Source of the DNA: JAXDBM01 sp963709485
Lineage (GTDB): Bacteria; Desulfobacterota; Syntrophia; Syntrophales; Fen-1087
Direction of reading: 5' to 3'
Assembly (NCBI GenBank): GCA_963709485.1
Contig: CAVPWE010000007.1
Location: 1 to 64,000 of the forward strand
DNA length: 64,000 bases
Numbering within the stretch: the first letter of the stretch is position 1; each line of letters opens with the position of its first letter. A program made the translations under genes and the position numbers. The notes under the pieces are model-generated. The model ran no database searches. It was not told the DNA's origin and saw nothing but the letters and a program-made list of their open reading frames with translations. Positions 54,649 to 62,797 of the stretch are shown in pieces.

Positions 54649-55323
54649 TCAATCATCGATCATCTTGTAGTGCTTCTCTCTGAAAAGCCGGATGCAGGCA
54701 TCCACCGCACCCGGATCGAAGAGGACGCCCCGGTTTCCGGCAATGTCGTATAACGCGGCGTCGATGCCCAGAGCCGGCCGGTGAGGCCGGTCGGAGGAGA
54801 GCGCGTCCACGACGTCGGCAACCGCCAGAATCCGCGACTCCATCAGAAGCTGCTCTCCCTTCGATCCCTGGGGGTATCCGGATCCGTTCATCCGTTCATG
54901 ATGCTCCAGGATGATCCTTGCGACCGGCCAGGGAAAGTCGATATCCTTCAGAAGGTCATGCCCGGACTCGGCATGCTTGACCATCTTCTGGAATTCCTTC
55001 TCGGTGTAGTTGGTCGGCTTGTTGATGAGCGATACGGGGATGGAGATCGTGCCGATGTCGTGGATGATGCCTGCCAAGTGAACGCCCCGGACCCGATCGG
55101 CCGGAAGGTTCATTTCTTCGGCGATGGCCCGGGAAAGGTCGGAAACCCTCAACTGATGACCCACCTTGCAGGGGTCCCTTGTTTCGACGGCATCCGCGAT
55201 GAGCCGCGCCGCTTCGAAAAGACGCCTGTAAGGGATATCGGATTTTTTCATTTTTTCGAGGATTCCAGACAGGTCTTGCAATTGTTTGATGAGCGTGCGC
55301 TTTGTGATGCCCTTGTCGTTCAT
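54649..55323 (-). CDS. HD-GYP paralogue with altered HDxGK motif
   Basis: 224 residues, about the same architecture as its convergent neighbour: helix, ETRDPCKVGHQLRVSDLS, HDIGTISIPVSLINKP, HAESGHDLLKDIDF, HHERMNGSGYPQGS. The Lys of HDxGK is Thr here (HDIGT), although the metal His/Asp residues remain. That Lys is part of the conserved catalytic motif, so activity may be reduced or changed. Probably the product of a tandem, inverted duplication. Confidence 0.87.
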   Translation of the reverse strand: MNDKGITKRTLIKQLQDLSGILEKMKKSDIPYRRLFEAARLIADAVETRDPCKVGHQLRVSDLSRAIAEEMNLPADRVRGVHLAGIIHDIGTISIPVSLINKPTNYTEKEFQKMVKHAESGHDLLKDIDFPWPVARIILEHHERMNGSGYPQGSKGEQLLMESRILAVADVVDALSSDRPHRPALGIDAALYDIAGNRGVLFDPGAVDACIRLFREKHYKMIDD

Positions 55324-55691
55324 GGACTGACCCTCGCTTCAAATGACGATCAACGGATTCGGAATTAACTTTTTCGATTTGATTGGTCTCTATTTTTATA
55401 ATTATAAACTGATAATACTCGGGATGTCAATGGACCGAGATGGATTCTGGAGGCATGAAATAATGAAAGCATCCTCCGGGAAGAAAAAGGAAGACCCCAG
55501 GCGGTGTCTGAAAAGATGAAGAATCGTCGAATCACGCCCCTATTTTCCTTTGACATACAAAGACATTTTTTCTAAACTCCAAAGCAAAGGAAACCATTGG
55601 CTGTCAGACAGATGCGTGGGGCCGCAGATGGATTGAACTTTCCCGAGGCGGCAAAAACATATCTTTGCAGGCTTGAGCCTTCTCAAATTTT
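55324..55691 (+). other. Intergenic region upstream of the MORN genes
   Basis: 368 bases between the divergent HD-GYP and MORN genes, AT-rich at the left. It holds the promoter listed at 55550-55578 and a leader of about 110 bases before ATG 55692, where no good ribosome site is visible. No ORF or convincing riboswitch recognised. Confidence 0.45.
55550..55578 (+). promoter_or_regulatory. Sigma-70 promoter for the MORN-repeat genes
   Basis: TTGACA at 55550-55555 and TAAACT at 55573-55578 with an exact 17-bp spacer that is T-rich. Confidence 0.6.
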
Positions 55692-57758
55692 ATGCTGAAC
55701 AAAGGATCCAAGCAAGAGGAAGGATATCGGATCACCCGGGTGGCGGGCGATGATCGGGGCAGGGGGACATTTGTCTGGCCGGATGGAAGTCGCTATGAGG
55801 GTGAATTTTATAATGGATGCCTGCAGGGACAGGGAACCTTCAAGTGGCCGGATGGGAGCAGTTACAAGGGCGAATGGAAAAACAATCTGCCACACGGAAA
55901 GGGCATTTTTAACTGGCCGGATGGAAATCAATGCGAGGGAGAATGGGAAGAGGGCGAACCGAAGCGTGATGAGACACGGCAAGGTGCTGATACGGAGGCA
56001 TTAGAAAAAGCGGAAGCGGAATCGCACAGGAAGGCTGAGGAAGCGGTTCTTCTCAAAGCGGAAGAAGAGGCCCGGCTTCAGGCGGAGGAGGATGCACGAA
56101 GCAGAGCGGCTGTGGAAGCGAGAGAGAAAGCCGAAGCGGAAACTCGACTGCAGGCCGAAGAGGAGGCAAGGAAGAACGCGGAGGAAGCGCTTCTGCGGGT
56201 GGAAGCAGAGGCGCGCAGGAAGGCCGGGGAAGAGTCCAGACGCAGGGTTGAGGAGGCGCAGAAAAAAGCCGAGGAAGAGGCCCGGCTTCAGGTGGAGGAG
56301 GAAGCACGAGGAAGGGCGGCCGAGGAAGCGAGAAAGAAAGCCGAAGCGGAAGCTCGGCTGCAGGCTGAAGAGGAAGCAAGGAAGAACGCGGAGGAAGCGC
56401 GTCTGCGGGCGGAAGCGGAGACGCGCAGGAAGGCCGAGGAAGAGTCCAGACGAAGGGCCGAGGAGGCGCAGAAAAAAGCCGAGGAAGAGGCCCGGCTTCA
56501 GGCGGAGAAGGAAGCACGAAGAAGGGCGGCCGAGGAAGCGAGAAAGAAAGCCGAAGCGGAAGCTCGGCTGAAGGCCGAAGAGGAAGCAAGAAAGAGAGCG
56601 GAAGAAGCGCGTCTGCGGGCGGAAGCGGAGGCGCGCAGGAAGGCCGAGGAAGAGGCCAGGCGCAGGGCCGAGGAAGAGGCGCGAAAGAAGGCGGAAGAAA
56701 AGGCGCGGCTCAAGGCGGAAGCGGAAGCCCGGAAAAAAGCGGAAAAGGAAGCGCGTCTGAGGGAGAAGGAAGAGGCGCGCAGGAGGGCGGAGGAAGAGGC
56801 GCGGCGCAGGGCCGACGAAGAGGTGCGAAAGAAGGCGGAGGAAAAGGCGCGGCTCAAGGCCGAAGCGGAAGCCCGCAAAAATGCGGAGAACGAAGCGCGT
56901 CTGAGGGCGAAAGAAGAGGCGCGGGCGAAGGCCGAGGCGCAGTCAAAACTCAGGGCCGAAGAGCGGGCCCGAAAGAAAGCGGCGAGAGAAGAACAGCTCA
57001 GAGCCAAGGAGGAGATCCGCAGGAGAAGCAAGGCTGAAGCCGGACGCGACGCCGATGAAGAATCACGAAAGAAAATCGAAAAAGAAATTCTCAAAGATCA
57101 GGAGGAAGCGGGGAAGAAAGCTGAAGAGGCTCGGCTGAGGGAAGAGCAGGCGAAAAAAACGGAGGAAGACGTTCAACAGCCGATCCGGGAAACCAGAACA
57201 GGACTCTTGCCGAATACGCTTTCCGATGGACGCAAATACTTGGGTGAGCTGCGTGAAGATTTGCCCTGGGGACAGGGAATCATGAGCTATCCCGATGGAA
57301 GCAAGTACGTGGGAGAATGGAAATCGGGAATGCGCGACGGACACGGCATCTGTTCCTTTCAGGACGGCTCGACATATTTAGGACAATGGAAAGAAGACAA
57401 GAGAGACGGAAAAGGAACGCTGACCATGACAAAGGGGGGGAAGTACGTCGGCGACTGGAAAGAGGACTTTTATGATGGTCTGGGAACCCTGGTGTTGAGC
57501 GACAGAAGAAAGTACACGGGTCAGTTCAAAAAAGGCATGTCCAACGGAAACGGTGTCCTGGAGTTTCCCAACGGTGACCGTTATGAGGGCAAATTCAGAA
57601 ACAACAAGTACCATGGCCAGGGAACATTGACCCTGACTGACGGCAGAAAATACAGCGGTCAGCTTGAAGACGGCCTGCCTCATGGCAGGGGAGTCATGAC
57701 CCTGGCGAACGGCAAGAGATATGAGGGTGAATTCAGGAACGGCAAATATGTCAAGTGA
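55692..57758 (+). CDS. MORN-repeat protein with a 400-residue charged helix between two MORN arrays
   Basis: 688 residues with no signal peptide. Residues 23-90 hold three MORN motifs (GRGTFVWPDGSRYEGEF type). Residues about 100-495 are a continuous E/K/R/A helix (AEEEARKKAEAEARL style) like TolA or a stable single alpha-helix. Residues about 510-688 hold eight more MORN motifs (GQGIMSYPDGSKYVGEW, GNGVLEFPNGDRYEGKF and so on). MORN repeats fold as beta hairpins and bind lipids or partners. A second MORN gene follows 15 bases downstream, and HD-GYP genes lie upstream. The helix could span a long distance, for example as a cytoplasmic scaffold. Function unknown. Confidence 0.85.
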   Translation: MLNKGSKQEEGYRITRVAGDDRGRGTFVWPDGSRYEGEFYNGCLQGQGTFKWPDGSSYKGEWKNNLPHGKGIFNWPDGNQCEGEWEEGEPKRDETRQGADTEALEKAEAESHRKAEEAVLLKAEEEARLQAEEDARSRAAVEAREKAEAETRLQAEEEARKNAEEALLRVEAEARRKAGEESRRRVEEAQKKAEEEARLQVEEEARGRAAEEARKKAEAEARLQAEEEARKNAEEARLRAEAETRRKAEEESRRRAEEAQKKAEEEARLQAEKEARRRAAEEARKKAEAEARLKAEEEARKRAEEARLRAEAEARRKAEEEARRRAEEEARKKAEEKARLKAEAEARKKAEKEARLREKEEARRRAEEEARRRADEEVRKKAEEKARLKAEAEARKNAENEARLRAKEEARAKAEAQSKLRAEERARKKAAREEQLRAKEEIRRRSKAEAGRDADEESRKKIEKEILKDQEEAGKKAEEARLREEQAKKTEEDVQQPIRETRTGLLPNTLSDGRKYLGELREDLPWGQGIMSYPDGSKYVGEWKSGMRDGHGICSFQDGSTYLGQWKEDKRDGKGTLTMTKGGKYVGDWKEDFYDGLGTLVLSDRRKYTGQFKKGMSNGNGVLEFPNGDRYEGKFRNNKYHGQGTLTLTDGRKYSGQLEDGLPHGRGVMTLANGKRYEGEFRNGKYVK
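56071..56700 (+). repeat. Three tandem 210-bp coding repeats (70 residues each)
   Basis: CCCGGCTTCAGG recurs at 56071, 56281 and 56491, exactly 210 bases apart, with the intervening sequence highly similar. 70 residues are ten heptads, so duplications keep the helix phase. A second, shorter repeat (about 144 bases) is centred on 56681 and 56825. Confidence 0.8.
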
Positions 57759-57773
57759 TCGAGAGAATGTCAT

Positions 57774-58376
57774 ATGATTAAAAAAAATTCCCTCATGTAC
57801 CGATCATTCAAGGACTCTGTCGGAAGGATGATCGTTGAATTCGACTGGGGAGAAATTCATCTGGACGGCGAGGGAACATGCGCCTATCAGGACGGTTCAT
57901 TGTACAGCGGTTTCTACAAGGCGGGCCATTTTCACAGCATGGGCACTTTCACGTGGCCGGAGGGAAGCCGGTACGAAGGCCAATGGAAAGAGGGTGTGCC
58001 CCACATGCTGGGAACAATGATTCTTCCGGATGGACATCGATACGAAGGGGAATGGAAAAACGGCAAGGCGGAAGGGGAAGGGACGGAGACGCTTCCTGAC
58101 GGCGGAAAATATACAGGTCTATGGAACAACGGCCTCAGGAACGGCAAGGGAGAAATGGTTTTTGCCGACGGCAAGAAATATGTCGGACATTGGAAAGACG
58201 GCCTGATGCATGGCGTTGGGAGGCTTTTTTTCGGAGACGGCTCCAAGTACGAAGGGAAATGGGAGAAAAACAACGTATGCGGCCAGGGGGCAATGATATT
58301 CTGGGACGGTAAAACGGAAAGAATACACAAGGGGGAATGGATAGAAAACAAATTCAAAGTAACAGAGATGCTTTGA
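57774..58376 (+). CDS. Second MORN-repeat protein
   Basis: 200 residues, seven MORN motifs in a row (SMGTFTWPEGSRYEGQW, GEGTETLPDGGKYTGLW, GKGEMVFADGKKYVGHW, GVGRLFFGDGSKYEGKW) after a short polar start (MIKKNSLMYRSFKDSVG). No helix insert and no signal peptide. It is 15 bases downstream of the large MORN protein and in the same operon, so they likely act together. Repeats are 23 residues long, as usual. Confidence 0.87.
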   Translation: MIKKNSLMYRSFKDSVGRMIVEFDWGEIHLDGEGTCAYQDGSLYSGFYKAGHFHSMGTFTWPEGSRYEGQWKEGVPHMLGTMILPDGHRYEGEWKNGKAEGEGTETLPDGGKYTGLWNNGLRNGKGEMVFADGKKYVGHWKDGLMHGVGRLFFGDGSKYEGKWEKNNVCGQGAMIFWDGKTERIHKGEWIENKFKVTEML

Positions 58377-58544
58377 AAAAAGCTTCCGCAGGCGACATGA
58401 ATGCAGCATAATAGCTCCCCATTTCCATCCGATCGGTTCAAATCTCCGGCTTTCCAAGGAATTTACTTGAAAAGATTTTTTTCCCGTGGTAATCGAGATC
58501 ATGAAATCGTTACAATGACGTTACTTGTAACTTGAGGATTCATT

Positions 58545-58985
58545 ATGGGAACGGGGAAAGAACGGATTCGCAGATGGCGGGAAAAAAAAGAAAAAGAGGG
58601 AAAGAAAACGATCACAGTTGTCATCTCAAAAGACGCGCATGATATTCTAATGATTGAAAAAAATAAGACAGGAGACCATTATGGCGCTATCGTCGAGAAG
58701 GCGCTTCTAAACTTGACCAGGCAAAGAACTTCGATCGGAAATGTTTCAAATGTCATTACAAGTAACGTAACAAGTAACGTTTCCGGCGGTATTTCAGGGA
58801 GCAGAGTCGTTCCAGCGGCGACGGCCAAGACAAAACAGCTCATCGACGAAGGGGATTATTTTTCCCGTGAACAGCAGTCTCAAGCGGCAGGCGATGGATT
58901 CGTCATCAGCGGTGAAGGTGTGCTGGGCCAGGGATTTCTGCCGCGTCTTCTGAAAAGCACCAGGGGTCGATTCTTCAAACGTTAG
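58545..58985 (+). CDS. Basic N-terminal RHH-like DNA-binding candidate, unknown
   Basis: 146 residues. The first 65 are strongly basic (GKERIRRWREKKEKEGKKTITVVISKDAHDILMIEKNKTG ... YGAIVEKALLNL), with a strand-helix-helix pattern like ribbon-helix-helix repressors. The middle has a repeated NVxTSNV peptide, and the rest is polar. Its promoter has GTTACTTGTAAC at 58520-58531, and two near-copies lie within the gene (58755-58778), coding for that peptide repeat. Autoregulation is plausible. No family assigned. Confidence 0.6.
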   Translation: MGTGKERIRRWREKKEKEGKKTITVVISKDAHDILMIEKNKTGDHYGAIVEKALLNLTRQRTSIGNVSNVITSNVTSNVSGGISGSRVVPAATAKTKQLIDEGDYFSREQQSQAAGDGFVISGEGVLGQGFLPRLLKSTRGRFFKR

Positions 58986-59227
58986 TTGACCGTCCGTTCC
59001 TTATCTTTAATAGCGACCGGTCCGATTCAGGTTCGCTCTCCGATTATCGATGATTCATCTGAAATTTGTTGCCAGGACTCCATTGACGCGCATGTGCCGC
59101 TATCTTATTTCTTCGAGTTCAGCCGACAGTGCCCTGTCAATCAATGATTTTTCCATGACCCGAAAAATCCTGCCGGCCCCGGAACGCACTGTCCCGGGCA
59201 GGCCCATGCCAATCCGGCGGTGAGACC

Positions 59228-60133
59228 TTGGCCGACACCGTGCTGCGAACAATCAATCTGACAAAGCGTTACGGCGCCCGGCTGGCCGTGAACGAGCTGA
59301 ACATCGAGGTGTGCAGGGGCGATGTATTCGGCTTTCTGGGGCCCAACGGCGCTGGAAAGAGCACAGTCATCCGGATGATTCTGCGCCTCGTCTTTCCCAC
59401 TGCGGGTGATGTGGAGATCTTTGGCCGTTCGCTCCGGAAGGAAGGGCAAAAAGCGCTCGACCGGATCGGCGCCATTGTTGAGAAACCCGCCTTCTATGGG
59501 CACCTTTCGGCATATCGGAACCTGGAGATCCTGGGCGGTCTCCGCCGGCGGGTACCGCGAGACCGGATTCTGCAGGGGCTGAAGCAGGTTGGCCTGGCGG
59601 ATCGTGCCGACGACCGTGTGAAGACCTTTTCACACGGCATGAACCAGCGCCTTGGGCTGGCCCTGGCCCTGTTGTCGGAGCCCGAACTGATCATCCTCGA
59701 CGAACCCACGACGGGACTCGATCCCCAGGGCGTCAAAGATGTGCGGGACCTGATCCGGCAGCTTGCTCGGGAGCGGGGCATGACGGTTTTCCTGTCGTCT
59801 CACCTTCTTCATGAGGTGGAGATGACGGCGACGCGCATGGCTGTTATCCATGAGGGCATCCTTCGGGCCGAGGGGACTGTCCCGGACCTGCTGGGGAACG
59901 GCGATGCCGTGGTAATCGTCCGCACCGACCGGCCCGAAGCGGCCGTTCGCTTCATCGGGGAACATGGCGACTATCCACCGGCGGAGCTCCGGGGAGACGG
60001 ATTTTCCCTGAAGATGGCGCTGTCGCGCGTCCCGGATCTCAACCGGGACCTGGTCCTTGCAGGGTTCCGGGTTCATTCGCTGGTGCCGGAACGCTCTCTG
60101 GAAACGTATTTCCTGAACCTGGTGGGGGATTAG
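59228..60133 (+). CDS. ABC transporter ATP-binding protein (ABC-2 type)
   Basis: 301 residues. Walker A GPNGAGKS, Q-loop VEKPAFYGHLS, signature FSHGMNQRLGLALALL, Walker B LIILDEPTTGLD, H-loop SSHLLHE. Followed after five bases by its permease. TTG 59228 after GGTGAG gives the expected start LADTVLRTINLTKRYG. Energises export or membrane-related transport; substrate unknown, but the third gene encodes a LolA-like periplasmic protein. Confidence 0.92.
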   Translation: MADTVLRTINLTKRYGARLAVNELNIEVCRGDVFGFLGPNGAGKSTVIRMILRLVFPTAGDVEIFGRSLRKEGQKALDRIGAIVEKPAFYGHLSAYRNLEILGGLRRRVPRDRILQGLKQVGLADRADDRVKTFSHGMNQRLGLALALLSEPELIILDEPTTGLDPQGVKDVRDLIRQLARERGMTVFLSSHLLHEVEMTATRMAVIHEGILRAEGTVPDLLGNGDAVVIVRTDRPEAAVRFIGEHGDYPPAELRGDGFSLKMALSRVPDLNRDLVLAGFRVHSLVPERSLETYFLNLVGD

Positions 60134-60138
60134 CATTT

Positions 60139-60978
60139 ATGCTGCGGCTGGTCTGGTTCGAGGCAATCAAGACGTTCACACGGCTCAGGACTTATATCGG
60201 CTTTCTGGCCTTCGGCATCCTTGTCCCCCTGGTCGTTGCGGGTCTGAAGATGGGTGGACAAAGGGCCTTCGAAAAGAATCTGCTGGCCACGCTGGAACAG
60301 GATTTCATCGTCGGCGGGAATATCCTCAACGGGTGGTTCTTCGGATTCTTCTTTCTCGGGGCTCTGTGGGTTCATGTGCCGATCGTCCTGACGCTCGTCG
60401 CAGGGGATCAGATCGCCGGTGAAGGCAATGCCGGAACCTTCCGGTTTCTTTTGACCCGTGCCGAGTCGCGTAGCCGGATCATCACGGCAAAGTTCATCGT
60501 CACGCTTCTTTACACGGCGGTGATGGTCCTGTTTATCGGCGTCCTCACGCTGGGGTTGTCGCTGGCTGTTTTCGGCGGCGGCGACCTCCTGGTGGTAAAG
60601 CGCGGGCTGGTGGTTCTCCCGGAGTCCGGTCTTCCGGCCCATTTTCTGCTGGCCTGGGCACTGGCCATCCTGAGCATGTTCGTCGTCTCCTCTCTGTGCT
60701 TCCTCTTCTCGGCCTTCACGGACAACTCCATCGGTCCCATTGTCGCCACGATGGCCGTCATCATCATCAGTCTCATCATTATCACGCTGCCCTTTGAAAT
60801 GTTCCAGGCCATCCGGCCCTGGCTCTTCGTGAACTACTTCGACACTTGGCAGAAGGTTTTCGACGACCCCGTCCCCTGGCGGGACATCATGAAGAACGTG
60901 TGGATCCTGCTGGGCTTCACGGCCCTGTTCTTTTCCGTCACACTGGCCTGGTTCAACCGCAAGGATATCCTGTCATGA
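60139..60978 (+). CDS. ABC-2 type permease
   Basis: 279 residues with about six membrane spans. Start FEAIKTFTRLRTYIGFLAFGILVPLVVAGLK and the DQIAGEGNAGTFRFLLTRAESR motif are typical of ABC-2 permeases of this class. Overlaps the next gene by four bases (ATGA). Forms the membrane part of an exporter with the preceding ATPase. Confidence 0.88.
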   Translation: MLRLVWFEAIKTFTRLRTYIGFLAFGILVPLVVAGLKMGGQRAFEKNLLATLEQDFIVGGNILNGWFFGFFFLGALWVHVPIVLTLVAGDQIAGEGNAGTFRFLLTRAESRSRIITAKFIVTLLYTAVMVLFIGVLTLGLSLAVFGGGDLLVVKRGLVVLPESGLPAHFLLAWALAILSMFVVSSLCFLFSAFTDNSIGPIVATMAVIIISLIIITLPFEMFQAIRPWLFVNYFDTWQKVFDDPVPWRDIMKNVWILLGFTALFFSVTLAWFNRKDILS

Positions 60979-61730
60979 AGACACGGAAGCATCGTCCGAT
61001 CGCGCTTTTCGCATCGCTTCTCCTGGCGGCGGTCCTGCAGGCTTCATGGGACCGGCCGGCGGATGCCGCGGCCGGGCCGGACCCGGCGAAAACTTTTGCC
61101 GTGCTTCTCGACCCCTACGGCGGGATTCAGGATTATACCGTGCGCATCGAGGTGAAGGTGCGAATTCCCGATTTCCGGGTCCCGGACTTCGCTGCAACCG
61201 TCTACTTCAAGCGGCCCGACCGCTTTCACCTGGAAACGAAAAATTTTGCCCCGCTGCCGCGCGGGGCCGCTCTTTTCGACCCCTTCCGCTTCAGGCCGGA
61301 GAAAAACCGCATAAGCTGGCTCGCCACGGAGACACTGGAAGGCGTGCCGGCGGATCTGTACCGGGTGGAACCGCTGGATGAGAAGGGGAAGATCCGGTCT
61401 TACCGGGTCTGGATCGGGGGAATCCCGAAGCGGATCCTGCAGGTGGAAAGCCTGTCCGTCCAGGGCGTCAAGGCCCTTGCGCGTATCGGCTATGCCCTGG
61501 TCCGGCAGGGAAGCGAAGAACTCTGGCTGCCGGAACGGGTGGATGTGAAAATGACCTTTCCGGAGCGGGGCGTACGCCCCCAGGACAATCTCCTTTACGG
61601 CCCGGACAACCCCGTCTCACGGGGGATGGCCCGCCTGGAAAATCTTCCGGCCGAGGGCGCCGTCGAAATCTCCTATTCCGGATGGGCGTGGAACAGGGGG
61701 CTTGACGATTCCCTGTTCGGGACAAAGTGA
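60975..61730 (+). CDS. LolA-like outer-membrane lipoprotein-sorting protein
   Basis: 251 residues with a signal peptide (ALFASLLLAAVLQASWDRPADAAA). The mature part is a beta-rich fold (DYTVRIEVKVRIPDFRVPDFAATVYFKRPDRFHLETKNFA, ending VEISYSGWAWNRGLDDSLF) similar to LolA/LolB-type carriers. The linked ABC exporter suggests a periplasmic shuttle or substrate. It is not the housekeeping LolA by context. Confidence 0.7.
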   Translation: MKTRKHRPIALFASLLLAAVLQASWDRPADAAAGPDPAKTFAVLLDPYGGIQDYTVRIEVKVRIPDFRVPDFAATVYFKRPDRFHLETKNFAPLPRGAALFDPFRFRPEKNRISWLATETLEGVPADLYRVEPLDEKGKIRSYRVWIGGIPKRILQVESLSVQGVKALARIGYALVRQGSEELWLPERVDVKMTFPERGVRPQDNLLYGPDNPVSRGMARLENLPAEGAVEISYSGWAWNRGLDDSLFGTK

Positions 61731-61948
61731 TGCCTTTTGTCGGAAGAAGTGCCGGATCCGGACTCTGGGACTGTTACTCCTTCCCGCAGCGCCGCGGCGT
61801 ATTGCGGTGCCGCCGTGCAGCCCGTTTATTCGCGAGGGTTGACATCATCGGGCAAAAAGAATATTTTTCAGAATAAGGACGATTCCTGCATCGGGGCATC
61901 GGATGACAATGCAACCGGAAACCGTTCGTGAAACGGGAAAGGGGAAGC

Positions 61949-62797
61949 ATGTCGGAACAGGTCCAGATCCACAGAGTCTTCGACAATGTGCACGCCCATC
62001 AGCGCATCGCCGACCTGATTCAACGTTATTCAACGAACAAGCGAGGCGTCCACCGGACGGCCCTGGAGGGGCTGGACCTTACGGCATGCCGCAGCATCCT
62101 GGACCTCGGATGCGCATTCGGCTCTTTCACGGAGAAGCTCAAAGGCAGGGTAGGACCCACGGCCACGGCCACGGGCGTGGATGCCGTCCGGGCTTACGAG
62201 CCCCTCTATCTGGCGGCCTGTGAGCGGACCGGCATCCGGGGGAGATTCTTCCCATCGGGAATTTCAGTACTCGGAAGCTTTGCCGAACGGTCCTGCGATC
62301 TCATTCTATGTTCCTACGCCCTGTATTTCTTCCCGGAAGCCGTTCCGGAAATCGCCCGCCTGCTGCATGACGACGGCGTCTTCATTGCCATCACCCACCA
62401 CCGGCGCAATACGGGGGAGCTGATCAGGCTGACAAAAAAAACACTCGATGCCATCGGGCTGTATCATGAAAAACACCTGCCGCTGGAAATCATTACCAGC
62501 CGGTTCTCGTCAGAGAACGGTCTGCGGCTGCTGCAGCCCTGGTTCGGCGGGATCAGAAGAATCGATTTCCCGAACCGGCTGGTTTTCCCGAAAGAGGAAA
62601 TCGAGTCTTTGACGGAGTATTTCCGGTTCAAGAGCCCCCTCTACTTCACGGACACCGGGCTGGATATGGACGCCCTGATTCCCACCGTTCTGGAGCAAAT
62701 CACCCGGGCCGCTTTGCAGCAGAACGGCATGTCCATCGCGAAGGACGACTGTATCTTCGTCTGTACGCTGCCCCGGCAGGGAAAGGAAAAGGCATGA
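61949..62797 (+). CDS. SAM-dependent methyltransferase
   Basis: About 282 residues. Motif I is ILDLGCAFGSF, the acidic residue is in TGVDAVRAYEP, and DLILCSYALYFFPEAVPEIARLLHDDGVFIAITHH gives motifs II and III. ATG 61949 has GAAAGGGGAAGC upstream. Overlaps the Nudix gene by four bases (ATGA), implying coupling. Substrate unknown. Confidence 0.8.
   Translation: MSEQVQIHRVFDNVHAHQRIADLIQRYSTNKRGVHRTALEGLDLTACRSILDLGCAFGSFTEKLKGRVGPTATATGVDAVRAYEPLYLAACERTGIRGRFFPSGISVLGSFAERSCDLILCSYALYFFPEAVPEIARLLHDDGVFIAITHHRRNTGELIRLTKKTLDAIGLYHEKHLPLEIITSRFSSENGLRLLQPWFGGIRRIDFPNRLVFPKEEIESLTEYFRFKSPLYFTDTGLDMDALIPTVLEQITRAALQQNGMSIAKDDCIFVCTLPRQGKEKA

Noticed and set aside
55580..55691. MORN leader as a c-di-GMP riboswitch, prompted by the HD-GYP genes
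   Set aside because: The conserved GEMM core sequences are not present.
55990..57100. Repeat array as a CRISPR
   Set aside because: It is coding, has no unique spacers of constant length, and the repeats are degenerate charged-helix codons.
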